A stretch of 64,000 nucleotides of DNA from Fallopia convolvulus (lineage: Eukaryota > Streptophyta > Magnoliopsida > Caryophyllales > Polygonaceae). Shown here piece after piece: positions 10,799 through 21,494 of this stretch. Each line of letters begins with the position of its first letter. Positions within the stretch are counted from its first letter, which is position 1. The stretch covers positions 11,145,338-11,209,337 of the forward strand of contig OZ024735.1 in assembly GCA_964016875.1 (NCBI GenBank), in the 5' to 3' direction. The translations under genes and the position numbers were made by a program. The notes beneath the pieces are model-generated. The model was not told the origin of the DNA. It worked only from the letters and a program-made list of their open reading frames with translations, and made no database searches.

Positions 10799-11700
10799 CC
10801 AAAAATCACTATTTCCTTATTTAGAAACATGTATTAGTTTGTTTCACTTTAGGTCTGAATTTAGTAAGTGACCGGGTGAGATAAATTGGTATATGGGTCA
10901 AAGTCAACCCTTTGACTTGACCATTCTAAGTAAGAGAAAATATCTTATTTATTTTAATTATAGGCGTGTGTTTTTAATTTAATAATGTAGAGAAATCAGC
11001 CAATAGGCTTATGTTAGTTGGTTGATCTTCTCTTTCTTGGTTGTTAGAGATATTTTTAGTTTGTTTTAGATATTTTGAGTTTGTTAGGATATTTCCTTAA
11101 ATAAATAAATCAGCCATGATTTATTTTATTTAAGGGGATCTAGATAAATATTATTATAGATATTTTATTATATCTTGGGAAGCAAGACAAGGAGGCCTAA
11201 TCTATCTATTAGGGTCGGCCATACCTTGACTCCTTGCTCCCCAAGGAATAGCTTTGTATTCTCTATTTATACTTTGCAATTTCATTAATAAAAATCAGCT
11301 TGAGAGAGATTAAACCCAAATTTGTTTAATCTATCTCTTGGGCTCCAAAAATAACGAGTTGTGTGCTTGCAAGTTCATTCATTCGATTGTCATCATCATC
11401 ACTTCGAGATCTCTTCATTCTCTTTGTTCGAAATCTGATTTATTGTGTGGTCAATTAGATTGTTCTAGTTTTGATTATTAAAGATCAAACTATCAATCGG
11501 ATTTAGCGTTAGAGCCAATCCGTTTGAACTATCAAGTTGATTATATCTATACTTCAAATCGGTCATTCAAATTCAATCAATTCAATTCGGTTTCATTGTT
11601 GTTGAGAAAGTTACTAACTTTAAAGCAAATTCAGGTTGGATCAAGATTACTGGCAAGATCGGGACTTGTGTGGGTCATATACGAGGTTCCTAAGGAGTCA
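10799..11700 (+). repeat. family F LTR (subtype a), end-truncated
   Basis: Plus-strand LTR following pol C-terminus and purine tract. It contains the conserved ACATGTATTAGTTTG start region and AAATCAGCCATGATTTATTT segment. It lacks the terminal 20 or so bases (to CACGTATCA) and joins an inverted LTR piece at 11701. Confidence 0.78.
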
Positions 11701-11801
11701 AACTAAAGATAAGATAATTACTGAGAGCTGTTCAAGTCTTACGGGAATCTTATCTTTAGTTTGAATTTCTATCTTTAATTATTTTATTAAGGAGGATTTC
11801 A
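11701..11801 (+). repeat. LTR fragment with local foldback
   Basis: A piece of subtype b LTR in plus orientation. AACTAAAGATAAGAT at 11701 and its reverse complement around 11746-11761 form a short foldback. It ends at the primer site of the next, minus-strand LTR. Confidence 0.65.
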
Positions 11802-11813
11802 GCTCTGATACCA
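11802..11813 (-). other. primer binding site, initiator Met-tRNA (family F)
   Basis: Minus strand TGGTATCAGAGC, a perfect plant Met-tRNA site, 2 bases from the LTR end at 11816. Confidence 0.85.
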
Positions 11814-11815
11814 AT

Positions 11816-12750
11816 TGATACGGAATTATCTCCTCGATTGCTCGATGATGACAATTCGGTCTTGTTTTGGCCCGATCTTGACAAGTAATTCTCTTTCCAA
11901 CCTGATTTGCCTTCAAAGTTAATAACTTGTTGCGCAAGAAACACGAATTGTAATTAACGAAACTGATTTGATAAATTGAAAGAATCGACTTTGATAGTTC
12001 AATTGGATTGGCTCTAACGCTAAATCCAATTGATTAACTAGATTTGATCTTTAACAATCAAACTAGAACAATCTCAATTGACTAAATCAATCAACCAAAT
12101 TTAAGAACAAACAAAAGAGAGGATTCGGATGTGAAAAGATGATGATGATGATCGATCAGTTTGAATGCTTGAACACGATTGTTTAATGGCCCAAGATCAA
12201 GACTAAACCAAAGGGGTTTAATCTTACTGAGCTGATTTTTATTGAATGAAGATGCAAACTATAAATAAGAAATACAAAACAAAGTTCCTTGGAGAGCAAG
12301 GCATGACATGGCCGGCCCTAGTAGGGACAATTCGGTCCAATGACTTGCTTCCCAAGATAACATAAAATAACTAAAAAGCATCTATCTAAGTCTCCTTATT
12401 ATAAATAAATCAAATAAATAATTATTTGAATTATTTATATAAGAAAACTAAAAAGCTAATCCTAAAACTCAAAAAGATATAAATAATAATAAAGCAAGAT
12501 ATATTTCAGCCCTAACAAACTTCCTATGGCCGAAATTATCATAAAGATAAAGATAGAATCAAAATAAAAGATAAGATTCCCGTAAGACTTGAACAGCTCT
12601 CAGTAACATCACATTTTTGACCTCTTTACTCTTGGATTCGTGATTTGACGTAAACTACAAAGTTGTAGATCTTTTAATTATCTATCCAACGCAATTTGAA
12701 CGGACTGGAGATCAATTTTCTAGCCCAAGTTATGATCATTTTACTGAGCA
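11816..12750 (-). repeat. family F LTR (subtype b) flanked by both pol tail and primer site
   Basis: About 935 bp. On its upstream side lies the tail ORF (12790-13509), as for a 3' LTR. On its downstream side lies a perfect primer site, as for a 5' LTR. That arrangement is expected after unequal LTR-LTR recombination between tandem copies. Confidence 0.75.
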
Positions 12751-12789
12751 CTGCTTTTAATTTGACGGGTTTCATAACTTTTCGAACAT

Positions 12790-13509
12790 TCAAAACTTGA
12801 TCCTCTTTCTTGGTGGCCTTGGACGCCATTGATGAACATCTTCAAAGGATAATATTAAATCCATGAAAACCTTCTTGAACTTGAATGCTCGGGACCTTAG
12901 TAAAGGTCTTGGTGTTTGCCCTATATTCATCTTCGACGAATCATTGATTTGGATCCTCCCTTGATTTGTATCATTCTCCCCCACTTGAATTCGACTTGTC
13001 CTCAAGGCGACGTTGGTAAATAACAAAAGGACATGGTACGGATTCTCCAATGTAGAAAGAAGATCTTCATTAATTTGCATAGGCGCCAGTTCAAGCACGC
13101 TCGGACATACCATAGTTGTGTTGCTTGTTGATATCTCTTCTTCGTCCTCAACCATGGCCATAAGTGGGGTTGCCTTTGATACCTCCTTAGGTTTCACATT
13201 GACCCATGTTGGGACTGATGTAGGAGGTGCAAGTATCGGTGTTGATGATGACAACGTTGGCCAAGCAAATGAATCTTCAATAGGATCCAAAGAAAGCAAA
13301 TTTGGCGGTGCATCTTCCTTTTTGTAGTCCTCAAAATCACAAATTTCCTCATCCATATGGCTGGAATATGTGAAAAGATTGTTGAAAATTGAAGAGCACT
13401 CGTCATTATCTTCGATTGGGCACTCATCAGAGAAAATTTCGGGTTCGATGCTTTCCGAAATCGCCAAGTGAAGTTGAAGGTGTTGATAAAAATCCGCACT
13501 AACATACAT
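12790..13509 (-). CDS. uncharacterised acidic ORF of a family F element (tail ORF, second copy)
   Basis: 239 codons without a stop, ending 40 bases upstream of an LTR. The N-terminal two thirds are Asp/Glu/Ser/Pro rich (PIEDNDECSSIFNN, MVEDEEEISTSN). Then come ALRTSRIQVGENDTNQ, PRPLLRSRAFKFKKVF and HQWRPRPPRKRIKF. The C-terminal basic block is shared with 9826-10515, but the N-terminal part is not, although it keeps the same acidic character. No known catalytic motif is visible. Two readable copies with different N-termini suggest a real protein-coding segment rather than chance, but function is unknown. Confidence 0.55.
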   Translation of the reverse strand: MYVSADFYQHLQLHLAISESIEPEIFSDECPIEDNDECSSIFNNLFTYSSHMDEEICDFEDYKKEDAPPNLLSLDPIEDSFAWPTLSSSTPILAPPTSVPTWVNVKPKEVSKATPLMAMVEDEEEISTSNTTMVCPSVLELAPMQINEDLLSTLENPYHVLLLFTNVALRTSRIQVGENDTNQGRIQINDSSKMNIGQTPRPLLRSRAFKFKKVFMDLILSFEDVHQWRPRPPRKRIKF

Positions 13510-13560
13510 TGAAGATCAATATGCAAAATCAAAGAATGAAACTTGTCTCAACCTGGATAA

Positions 13561-13759
13561 CTTGAGAGAGATTAAACCCAAATTGGTTTAATCTATCTAT
13601 TGGGCTCCAAAAATAACGAGTTGTGTGCTTGCAAGTTCATTCATTCGATTGTCATCATCATCACTTCGAGATCTCTTCATTCTCTTTGTTCGAAATCTGA
13701 TTTATTGTGTGGGTCATATACGAGGTTCCTAAGGAGTCATCCGAGGCAATCACGTATCA
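13561..13759 (+). repeat. family F LTR 3' fragment with internal deletion
   Basis: Last part of a plus-strand LTR ending CACGTATCA. Relative to 11321-11700 it has lost the stretch between TTATTGTGTG and GGTCATATACGAGG. The first bases of a primer site (TGGTA, 13762) follow before it breaks into another LTR. Confidence 0.75.
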
Positions 13760-13763
13760 AGTG

Positions 13764-14220
13764 GTATTCCTTGGAGAGAAAGTAACCCATGTCTTGCTTC
13801 CAAAGATATAATAAAATATCTATAACTATATCTATCTAGATTTCCTTAAATAAAATAAATCATGGTTGATTTATTTATTTAAGAAAATATCCTAATAAAC
13901 TCAAAATATCTAAAAGATAATAAAAACATAGGAGAGAGAATAATAAACCACTAACATCAGCCTATGGTCGAAATCCTCTTAACATAAATAAATAAAAATC
14001 ATCCTTAATAAAATAATTAAAGATAGAAATTCAAACTAAAGATAAGATTCCCGTAAGACTTGAACGACTCTCAGTAAAACCCATTTTTCGGTCCTTTGCT
14101 ATTGGATTCTGGATTTGATGTAAACTACAAAGTTGTAGAACGTTTAATTATATTTCCAACGAGTACTTATCGGACTTGAGATGAATTTTCTAGCCCAAGT
14201 TATGACCAGTTTACTGAGCA
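13764..14220 (-). repeat. family F LTR (subtype b) 5' half
   Basis: Nearly identical to 9366-9819. Joined at 13764 to a plus-strand LTR end. Confidence 0.75.
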
Positions 14221-14226
14221 TTGTTT

Positions 14227-14443
14227 TTAATTTGACGGGTTTCTTAACTTTCCGAACTTTGAATACTTCATCCTCTTCCTTGGTGGCCTTGGACGCCATT
14301 GATGAATATCTTCAACAAATAAGATCAAGTCCTTGAATTTATTCTTGAACTTGAATGCCCGAGACCTTGGAAAACGTCTTGGTTTTGGCCTCTTAGACAC
14401 CTTCTTTGCAAGCGCATTCTTCATGGTCCTTTGATCGCTATCA
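14227..14443 (-). pseudogene. tail ORF fragment
   Basis: Encodes SDQRTMKNALAKKVSKRPKP, then FPRSRAFKFKNKFK and HQWRPRPPRKRMK, nearly identical to the end of 9826-10515. Cut at 14443, where LTR-end sequence begins. Confidence 0.7.
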
Positions 14444-15361
14444 GATTGCCTCGGAATCCTCCTTGATAATCTCGTATATGACCCAACAAGTCCCGATCTT
14501 GCCAGTAACGAATGATCCAACCTGAATTTGCTTTAAAGTTAGTAACTTCTCAACAACAATGAAACCGAATTGAATTGATTGATTTGAAGAACTGATCTGA
14601 AGTTATAGATATAATCAACTTTGATAACTCAAACGGATTGGCTCTAACGCTAAATCCGATTGATTAACTAGTTTGATCTTTAATAATCAAAACTAGAACA
14701 ATCTAATTGATCACACAATAAATCAGATTTGAAACAAGAGAGAAGAGATCAAAGTTGAATGGATGATGATCGAATGAGGATGATGATGTCGAACTCTCCA
14801 GTGCTGAAATTGCAATCACACGTGTGTTTGTTTTTGGCCCAAGAGATAGATTAAACCAATTTGGGTTTAATCTCTCTCAAGCTGATTTTATTGAATGAAA
14901 TAACAAGAGTATAAATAGAGAATACAAAAGCTATTACTTGGGGAGCAAGGAGAGAGGTGGCCGGCCCTAGGAGATAGAATTTGGCCTCCTTGTCTTGCTT
15001 CCCAAGATATAATAAAATATCTAATTAAATCTATCTAGATTCCCTTAAATAAAATAAATCATGGCTGATTTATTTATTTAAGGAAATATCCTAACAAACT
15101 CAAAATATCTCTAACAACCAAGAGAGAGAAGATCAACCAACTAACATAAGCCTATTGGATGATTTCTCTATATTATTTATAAAGCAAAACACGCCTATAT
15201 TAAAATAATAGAAGATATTTTCTCTTACTTAGAATGGCCAAGTCAATGGGTTGACTTTGACCCATGTACCAATTTATCTCACCCGATCACCTACTAAATT
15301 CAGCCCTAAAGTGAGACAAACTAATACATGTTTCTAAATAAAGAAATAGGTGAATTTCTTC
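14444..15361 (-). repeat. family F LTR (subtype a)
   Basis: Minus-strand LTR between a tail-ORF fragment and a pol C-terminus. The terminal TGATACGT is replaced by the junction, starting at GATTGCCTCGG. A purine tract precedes it at about 15361-15370. Confidence 0.75.
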
Positions 15362-15370
15362 CCTCTTGAA

Positions 15371-15697
15371 TTAATCCATGGAATCCGGGCTCAATTGATG
15401 TCGAATGCACGAGACCCACTTAGGCTTGGTTGGCTCTTCAAGAACAACTGCCAATCGAACCAAGATTGTTGTTGTGCCTTGAGCAATCTTCTTAGCTCGG
15501 CTTCTTGTAATTGGTCCGTCAGAAGGCACTCGAATCAACTCATTGACGTCGGTTGGAGACATGGCAGGCTTCACTGCATCATTCTCCTCCACTTGAGCTC
15601 GAATCGTCTCTGATTCGATGTCGGAATCAAAATCTGGCACATAAAAAGATAGATCAGCCACATTAAAAGTCGGATGGACACCATACTCACCAGGCAT
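15371..15697 (-). pseudogene. family F pol C-terminus fragment
   Basis: Encodes MPGEYGVHPTFNVADLSFYV, then ESETIRAQVEENDAVKP, GPITRSRAKKIAQ and the VSCIRHQLSPDSMD end. It matches the end of 19553-21494. At 15698 it changes abruptly into tail-ORF sequence on the opposite strand. Confidence 0.85.
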
Positions 15698-15698
15698 T

Positions 15699-15879
15699 GA
15701 TAGCGATCAAAGGACCATGTTGATTAAAGTTGAAAAGAAGGTGTCTAGAAGGTCAAGACCGAGACCTTTTCCAAGGCCAAGGGCGTTCAAGTTCAAAGAG
15801 GTTTTCATGGATTCAATATTATCTCTTACATATATTCATAAATGGCGCCAAAGACAACCAAGGAAGAAGATCAAGTCAA
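15699..15879 (+). pseudogene. tail ORF fragment, plus strand
   Basis: Begins SDQRTM and continues RPRPFPRPRAFKFKEVF and HKWRQRQPRKK, the basic C-terminal block of the tail ORF, here inverted relative to its neighbours and running into an LTR. Confidence 0.65.
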
Positions 15880-16787
15880 TGGGCCGAAATTCATCTATTT
15901 CCTTATTTAGAAACATGTATTAGTTTGTCTCACTTTAGGGCTGAATTTAGTAAGTGACCGGGTGAGATAAATTGGTATATGGGTCAAAGTCAACCCTTTG
16001 ACTTGACCATTCTAATTAAGAGAAAATATCTTTTATTTATTTATAATAGGCGTGTTTTTTCTATTTTAAATAATGTAGAGAAATCAGCCAATAGGCTTAT
16101 GTTAGTTGGTTGATCTTCTCTCTCTTGGTTGTTAGAGATATTTTTAGTTTGTTTTAGATATTTTGAGTTCGTTAGGATATTTCCTTAAATAAATAAATCA
16201 GCCATGATTTATTTTATTTGAGGGAATCTAGATAGATCTTATTAGATATTTTATTATATCTTGGGAAGCAAGACAATGAGGCTAAGTTCTATCTTCTAGG
16301 GCCGGCCATACCTCTCTCCTTTCTCCCCAAGTAATAGCTTTGTATTCTCTATTTATATTTTGCAATTTCCATTCAATAAAATTAGCTTGAGATTAGATAA
16401 ACCCTAAGAAAGGTTTATCTAGTCTTTGGGCTCCAAAAATCCCACACGAGTTCTGCCTTGCAATTGCTTCAATTCGAGATCAACAATCCGACCTCTCTCT
16501 CTCTCTTTGTTTCGAATCTGGTTTTTAGTTTGGTCAATTAGATTGTTCTAGTTGTGATCATTAAAGATCAAACTAGTTAATCATTCGGATTTAGGGATCG
16601 AGCCAATCCGTTTGAACTATCAATTGATTTATTCTATCAATCCGATCCGTTCTAGTTTCATTCCATCAAGTTCGTTCATTGTTACTTGCGCAAGAAGAAA
16701 ACTAATTTGAAAGCTTTTGTAGGATCGAAATCAAGTTGCTGGCAAGATCGGGATCCTGTGAGGTCATATACGAGGTTTCACGTATCA
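15880..16787 (+). repeat. 5' LTR of a deleted family F element
   Basis: About 908 bp, ending CACGTATCA, with a primer site 2 bases later. The start is placed where similarity to the 3' LTR at 17550 begins (GGGCCGAAATTC). The adjacent T gives TG as the terminus. Confidence 0.75.
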
Positions 16788-16789
16788 AG

Positions 16790-16803
16790 TGGTACTCAGA
16801 GCC
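16790..16803 (+). other. primer binding site (Met-tRNA-like, one extra base)
   Basis: TGGTACTCAGAGCC, the standard TGGTATCAGAGCC with one inserted base. Confidence 0.75.
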
Positions 16804-17345
16804 AGCGATATCACGAGATATCAAGTGGTATCATACTCCACCGTCTCGCCAAGTAAAATTTTCTTTCCTTAATTTGCTTTCTAATTGATTTGATTCAGTT
16901 TTTGATCCCAAAAATCCCGCCTTTACCCAAAGATTGAATTTTTGGAACCAAAGCCTGAATTTTTGCCACATCCACCACCATATTCCGCCAACCACCACCT
17001 CGCACCACCACCCTCCACCACGACCTGGTGTCGCTCTCACCAGCCGCACCACCCACCACCACCGTCCGATCACAACCCCACCAACCCCATCACCAAACCC
17101 TAACCCTAACCCTAGATCGCCTACCCCACCCCATCGAACCCTAACCCTAATTGGCGGCCAAACCCTAACCCTAACCCTAAATCGGCGGCCAACCCTAGGA
17201 TTCGAAACCCTAACCCTAGTTCGAGACCTACCCCTCTCTGAAACCCTAGAACCAAATCCGAAAACCCTAACCCTAGGTGCAACCGAGAGCATTCCCAAAC
17301 CCTAATTCCCTTGAATTACTTGCTCCCCAATGATGTAGTTCACCT
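16804..17345 (+). other. family F leader with CCCTAA-like repeats
   Basis: Between primer site and the pol remnant. 16950-17080 is CACCAC-rich. 17090-17300 contains many CCCTAA/ACCCTAA units, often as two or three in tandem, separated by short spacers. The leader at 21495-21979 has the same organisation. The open frames across it are Pro/Thr/Asn-rich by composition and are not supported as genes. Confidence 0.7.
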
Positions 17346-17540
17346 GCCATGTCTCCAACCGACGTCGATGAGTTGATTCGAGTGCCTTCTGACGGACCAA
17401 TTACAAGAAGTCGAGCTAAGAAGATTGCTCAAGGCACATCAGCAATCTTGGTTCGATTGGCAGCTGTTCTTGAACAGCCAACCAAGTCAAAATGGGTCTC
17501 GTGCATTCGACATCAATTGAGCCCAGATTCAATGGATTAA
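17346..17540 (+). pseudogene. family F pol C-terminus fragment in a deletion derivative
   Basis: CCATGTCTCC onward encodes MSPTDVDELIRVPSDGPITR, then RAKKIAQGTSAILVR, ending SPDSMD. All gag and the rest of pol are missing, so 15880-18067 is LTR, primer site, leader, pol tail, purine tract, LTR: a non-autonomous deletion derivative. Confidence 0.85.
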
Positions 17541-17549
17541 CTCAAAGGG

Positions 17550-18067
17550 CCGAAATTCATCTATTTCCTTATTTAGAAACATGTATTAGTTTGTCTCACT
17601 TTAGGGCTGAATTTAGTAAGTGACCGGTTGAGATAAATTGGTATATGGGTCAAAGTTAACCCTTTGACTTGACCATTCTAAGTAAGAGAAAATATCTTAT
17701 TTATTTTAATTATAGGCGTGTGCTTTTAATTTAATAATGTAGAGAAATCAGCCAATATAGGCGTGTGTTTTTATTTTAAATAATGTAGAGAATCAATCAA
17801 TAGGCTTATGTTAGTTGGTTGATCTTCTCTCTCTTGGTTGTTAGAGATATTTATAGATATTTTGAGTTTGTTAGGATATTTTCCTTAAATAAATAAATCA
17901 GCCATGATTTATTTTATTTGAGGGAATCTAGATAGATCTTATTAGATATTTTATTATATCTTGGGAAGCAAGACAAGGAGGCTAAGTTCTATCTTCTAGG
18001 GCCGGCCATACCTCTCTCCTTGCTCCCCAAGTAATAGCTTTGTATTCTCTATTTATATTTTGCAATT
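17550..18067 (+). repeat. 3' LTR of the deleted family F element, truncated
   Basis: Matches 15881-16365. A stretch of some 50 bases containing ATAGGCGTGTG is duplicated at 17710-17810. It stops at TGCAATTT, shortly before the foldback element. Confidence 0.78.
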
Positions 18068-18094
18068 TTTGCCAAAAATCCCAAAAATCAGCCA

Positions 18095-18604
18095 TGATCA
18101 AGCCCAGCTGAACCCACCTTCCCGGCCTGCCTCGAGTCGGCGTTCTGACCAGTGGGCCAGCCTCCAGCCTGCCTCACGTCGGCGATCTGACTGGTGGTGC
18201 TCAATCACAAGCCATGGGCTGCAACCCATGCACCCCAACCTGCAGGAGGTGGTACACCTTTTATCCTGCAGGATGTTGGAGGGGGGATTTGATCCCCTGA
18301 CCTCCCTTTATCAAGGTGGGATTACCACACTTGATAACCAACTCCACTGCAGTAGAGTTGGTTATCAAGTGTGGAAATCCCACCTTGATAAAGGGAGGTC
18401 AGGGGATCAAATCCCCCCTCCAACATCCTGCAGGATAAAAGGTGTACCACCTCCTGCAGGTTGGGGTGCATGGGTTGCAGCCCATGGCTTGTGATTGAGC
18501 ACCACCAGTCAGATCGCCGACATGAGACAGGCTGGAGGCTGGCCCACTGGTCAGAACGCCAACTCGAGGCAGGCCGGGAAGGTGGGTTCAACTGGGCTTA
18601 ATCA
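18095..18604. repeat. 510-bp near-perfect foldback (inverted repeat) element
   Basis: Two arms of about 255 bp meet at a CTGCAG centre (18347-18352) with essentially no loop. The left arm begins TGATCAAGCCCAG and the right arm ends CTGGGCTTAATCA. Only scattered mismatches are visible. GC is higher than in the flanking LTRs. It sits between a broken plus-strand LTR and a complete minus-strand LTR. It has no coding capacity of its own, and the frames across it are mirror images. Confidence 0.93.
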
Positions 18605-18617
18605 CATCATAAAAGCT

Positions 18618-19543
18618 TGATACGTGATTGCCCCGGAATCCTCCGTAGAAACCTCGTATATGACCCACACGATCCCGATCTTGCCTTGTAATCGATTTCC
18701 AACCTACAATGCTTTCAAATTAGATGACTTGGAACACAAACAAAGACGAACTGAATTGAGTGATCGAATGAAAGAGAACGATCAGACTTGTAGATTAATC
18801 AACTTGATAGTTCACTCGGATTGGCTCTAACGCTAAATCCGAATGATTAACTAGTTTGATCTTTAATGATCACAACTAGAACAATCTAATTGAATTAATC
18901 CACAAATCAGATTTCGAAAGAGGGAGAGAGATCTCGAGATTATGATGATGATGATGGTTGAACTTCAATTGCAAGCACACACAAAATATTGTTTTTGAGC
19001 CCAAGAGATAGATTAAACCAATTTGGGTTTAATCTCTCTCAAGCTGATTTTATTGAGTGAAATAATAAGAGTATAAATAGAGAATACAAAAGCTATTACT
19101 TGGGGAGCAAGGAGAGAGGTGGTCGGCCCTAGGAGATAGAATTTGGCCTCCTTGTCTTGCTTCCCAAGATATAATAAAATATCTAATAATATCTATCTAG
19201 ATTCCCCTTAAATAAAATAAATCATGGCTGATTTATTTATTTAAGGAAAATATCCTAACAACTATAAAATATCCAAAACAAACTAAAAATATCTCTAACA
19301 ACCAAGATAGAGAATATCAACCAACTAACATAAGCCTATTGATTGATTCTCTACATTATTTAAAATAAAAACACACGCCTATATTAAATAAAAATAGATA
19401 TTTTCTCTTACTTAGAATGGTTAAGTCAAAGGGTTGACTTTGACCCATATACCAATTTATCTCACCCGGTCACTTACTAAATTCAGCCCTAAAGTGAGAC
19501 AAACTAATACATGTTTCTAAATAGGGAAATAGTGAATTTCGGC
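18618..19543 (-). repeat. 3' LTR of the family F element with readable pol
   Basis: On the minus strand it follows the pol stop and a purine tract and ends CACGTATCA. About 926 bp. It is very similar to 14444-15361. Confidence 0.82.
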
Positions 19544-19552
19544 CCCCTTGAG
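19543..19552 (-). other. polypurine tract
   Basis: Minus strand CAAGGGGGCC-type tract between the pol stop and the LTR, the plus-strand priming site of reverse transcription. Similar tracts lie at 10790 and 17541. Confidence 0.6.
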
Positions 19553-21494
19553 TTAATGCCTTGAATCCAGGCTCAATTGATGTCGAATGCACGTGACCCA
19601 TTTTGACTTGGTTGGCTCTTCAAGAACAGCTGCCAATCGAACCAAGATTGTTGTTGTGCCTTGAGCAATCTTCTTAGCTCGACTTCTTGTAATTGGTCCG
19701 TCAGAAGGCACTCGAATCAACTCATCGACGTTGGTTGGAGACATGGCAGGCTTCACTGCATCATTCTCCTCCACTTGAGCTCGAATCGTCTCTGATTCGA
19801 CGTCAGAATCAAAATCTGGCACATAAAGAGATAGATCAGCCACATTAAAAGTCGGATGGACACCATACTCACCAGGCATGTCAACATGATAAGCATTAGG
19901 GCCAATTCTTCTGATGATACGAAATGGTCCATCTCCTTTCTGATCTAACTTGTTCTTCCTTTGATTTGGGAACCTTTCCTTCCTTAGATGCACCCAAACG
20001 AGATCTCCTTCTTCAAAGATAACCTGTTTCCGACCCTTATCAACATGGGCCTTGTACTTCATGGACTTCCTCTCCAAGTGCATCTTTGTCCTCTCATGTA
20101 GCTTCTTCACAAACTCAGCCCGCTTGTCAGCTTCAAAACTCTCTTTTCCCTTGTATGGCTGAGGCGTCAAATCCACTGGAGTCCTCGGATTCAGCCCATA
20201 AACAACCTCAAAAGGGGTCATTTTTGTAGCTGAATGGATTGACCTGTTATAAGCAAACTCCACAAAAGGCAAAACATCTTCCCAACGTTTGAGGTTAGCT
20301 TTAAGCATAGTTCTAAGTAAAACCCCTAACGTTCTATTAGTAACTTCAGTTTGCCCATCAGTTTGTGGATGACATGAGGTAGAAAATAACAATTTAGTTC
20401 CCAACTTAGACCACAGACTCTTCCAAAAATAACTCAAAAACTTAGCATCACGATCTGAAATAATAGAACAAGGAATGCCATGCAATCTAACAATTTCTCT
20501 AAAGAACAAATCAGCAACATGCACAACATCATCAGTCGTGTGACAAGGAATAAAATGAGCCATTTTGGAAAATCGGTCTACTACCACAAAGATAGAATCT
20601 CTACCCTTCCTAGTTCTAGGCAATCCTACAATGAAGTCCATAGAAATGTCCTCCCAAGGTGAACTAGGAATAGGCAAAGGCTGATATAAACCATGGGGAT
20701 TATGTCTAGACTTAGCTTTACCACAAACAACACAACTCTTGACAAATCTAAGCACATAGTTACTCATTTTAGGCCAAAAGTAGTGTTCTTTTAATCCTTC
20801 TAAAGTCTTTTCTAAACCCCTATGTCCTCTTGATTCATGAACCTCTTTAGTTAGAAGCCTACGTATACTAGATGAAGGAATGCACAATTTACCATCTTTA
20901 AACAAGTATCCATCATCAATAAAGTAGGTATCTATTTCTCCCCTAGACATGCAATTCTTATAAATTTCAGCAAAGTGAGGATCACTAGCATACAATTCCC
21001 TAATCATTGCAAATCCAAGGATCTTAACATCACATTGGTTCAAGAGAACATACCTGCGATAAAGGGCGTCAGCTACCACATTCTCTTTGCCTTTCTTATG
21101 CTTTACAACATAAGGGAAGGTCTCCATAAATTCAACCCATCTTGCATGTCGCCTGCTGAATCTGGATTGGCCTTTCAAATACTTCAAGGCCTCATGATCA
21201 GAATGGATTACAAACTCCTTAGGCCACAAATAATGAGACCAAGTTTTCAAAACCCTAATTAAAGCATACAACTCTTTATCATAAGTAGGGTAATTCAACT
21301 CAGCCCCACTCAGCTTTTCACTAAAGTAAGCTATGGGTTTCTTGTCTTGCAAGAGCACGCCTCCTATACCATGTCCAGAAGCGTCCACCTCTATCTCGAA
21401 TGCCTTGGAGAAGTCAGGGAGTTGGAGTACTGGGGCGTGGCATAACTTGTCCTTCAAAGTGTTGAAGGCGTTCTCAAGTGGTAATCCAGCATCT
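19553..21494 (-). CDS. Ty3/gypsy RNase H and integrase, 5'-truncated but uninterrupted
   Basis: About 645 codons read without a stop. RNase H comes first (FEIEVDASGHGIGGVLLQ, YDKELYALIRVLKTW, IHSDHEALKYLKG). Integrase follows with its HHCC zinc finger (VHESRGHRG, CVVCGKAK) and DDE core: MDFIVGLP, SDRDAKFLSYFW, HPQTDGQTEVTNR. Then the GPY/F-like module (GDGPFRIIRRIGPNAYHVD) and a C-terminal GPITRSRAKKIAQ motif. No chromodomain is evident. The RNase H end motif reads ADALYRR where ADALSRR is usual. Protease, RT and gag are absent: at 21495 the sequence changes into a leader in the opposite orientation. Products would lack a start codon in frame with real pol. Confidence 0.92.

Noticed and set aside
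17090..17300. CCCTAA runs as a true interstitial telomere
   Set aside because: Only short runs broken by spacers, repeated in a second leader of the same element family, so it is element sequence.
16934..17305. 123-codon Pro/His/Thr-rich open frame
   Set aside because: It exists because CCCTAA and CACCAC repeats lack stops in some frames. Mirror frames on the other strand are equally open.
18060..18591. Two near-identical ORFs on opposite strands
   Set aside because: They are the two arms of the foldback read in mirror orientation, with no protein-like conservation.
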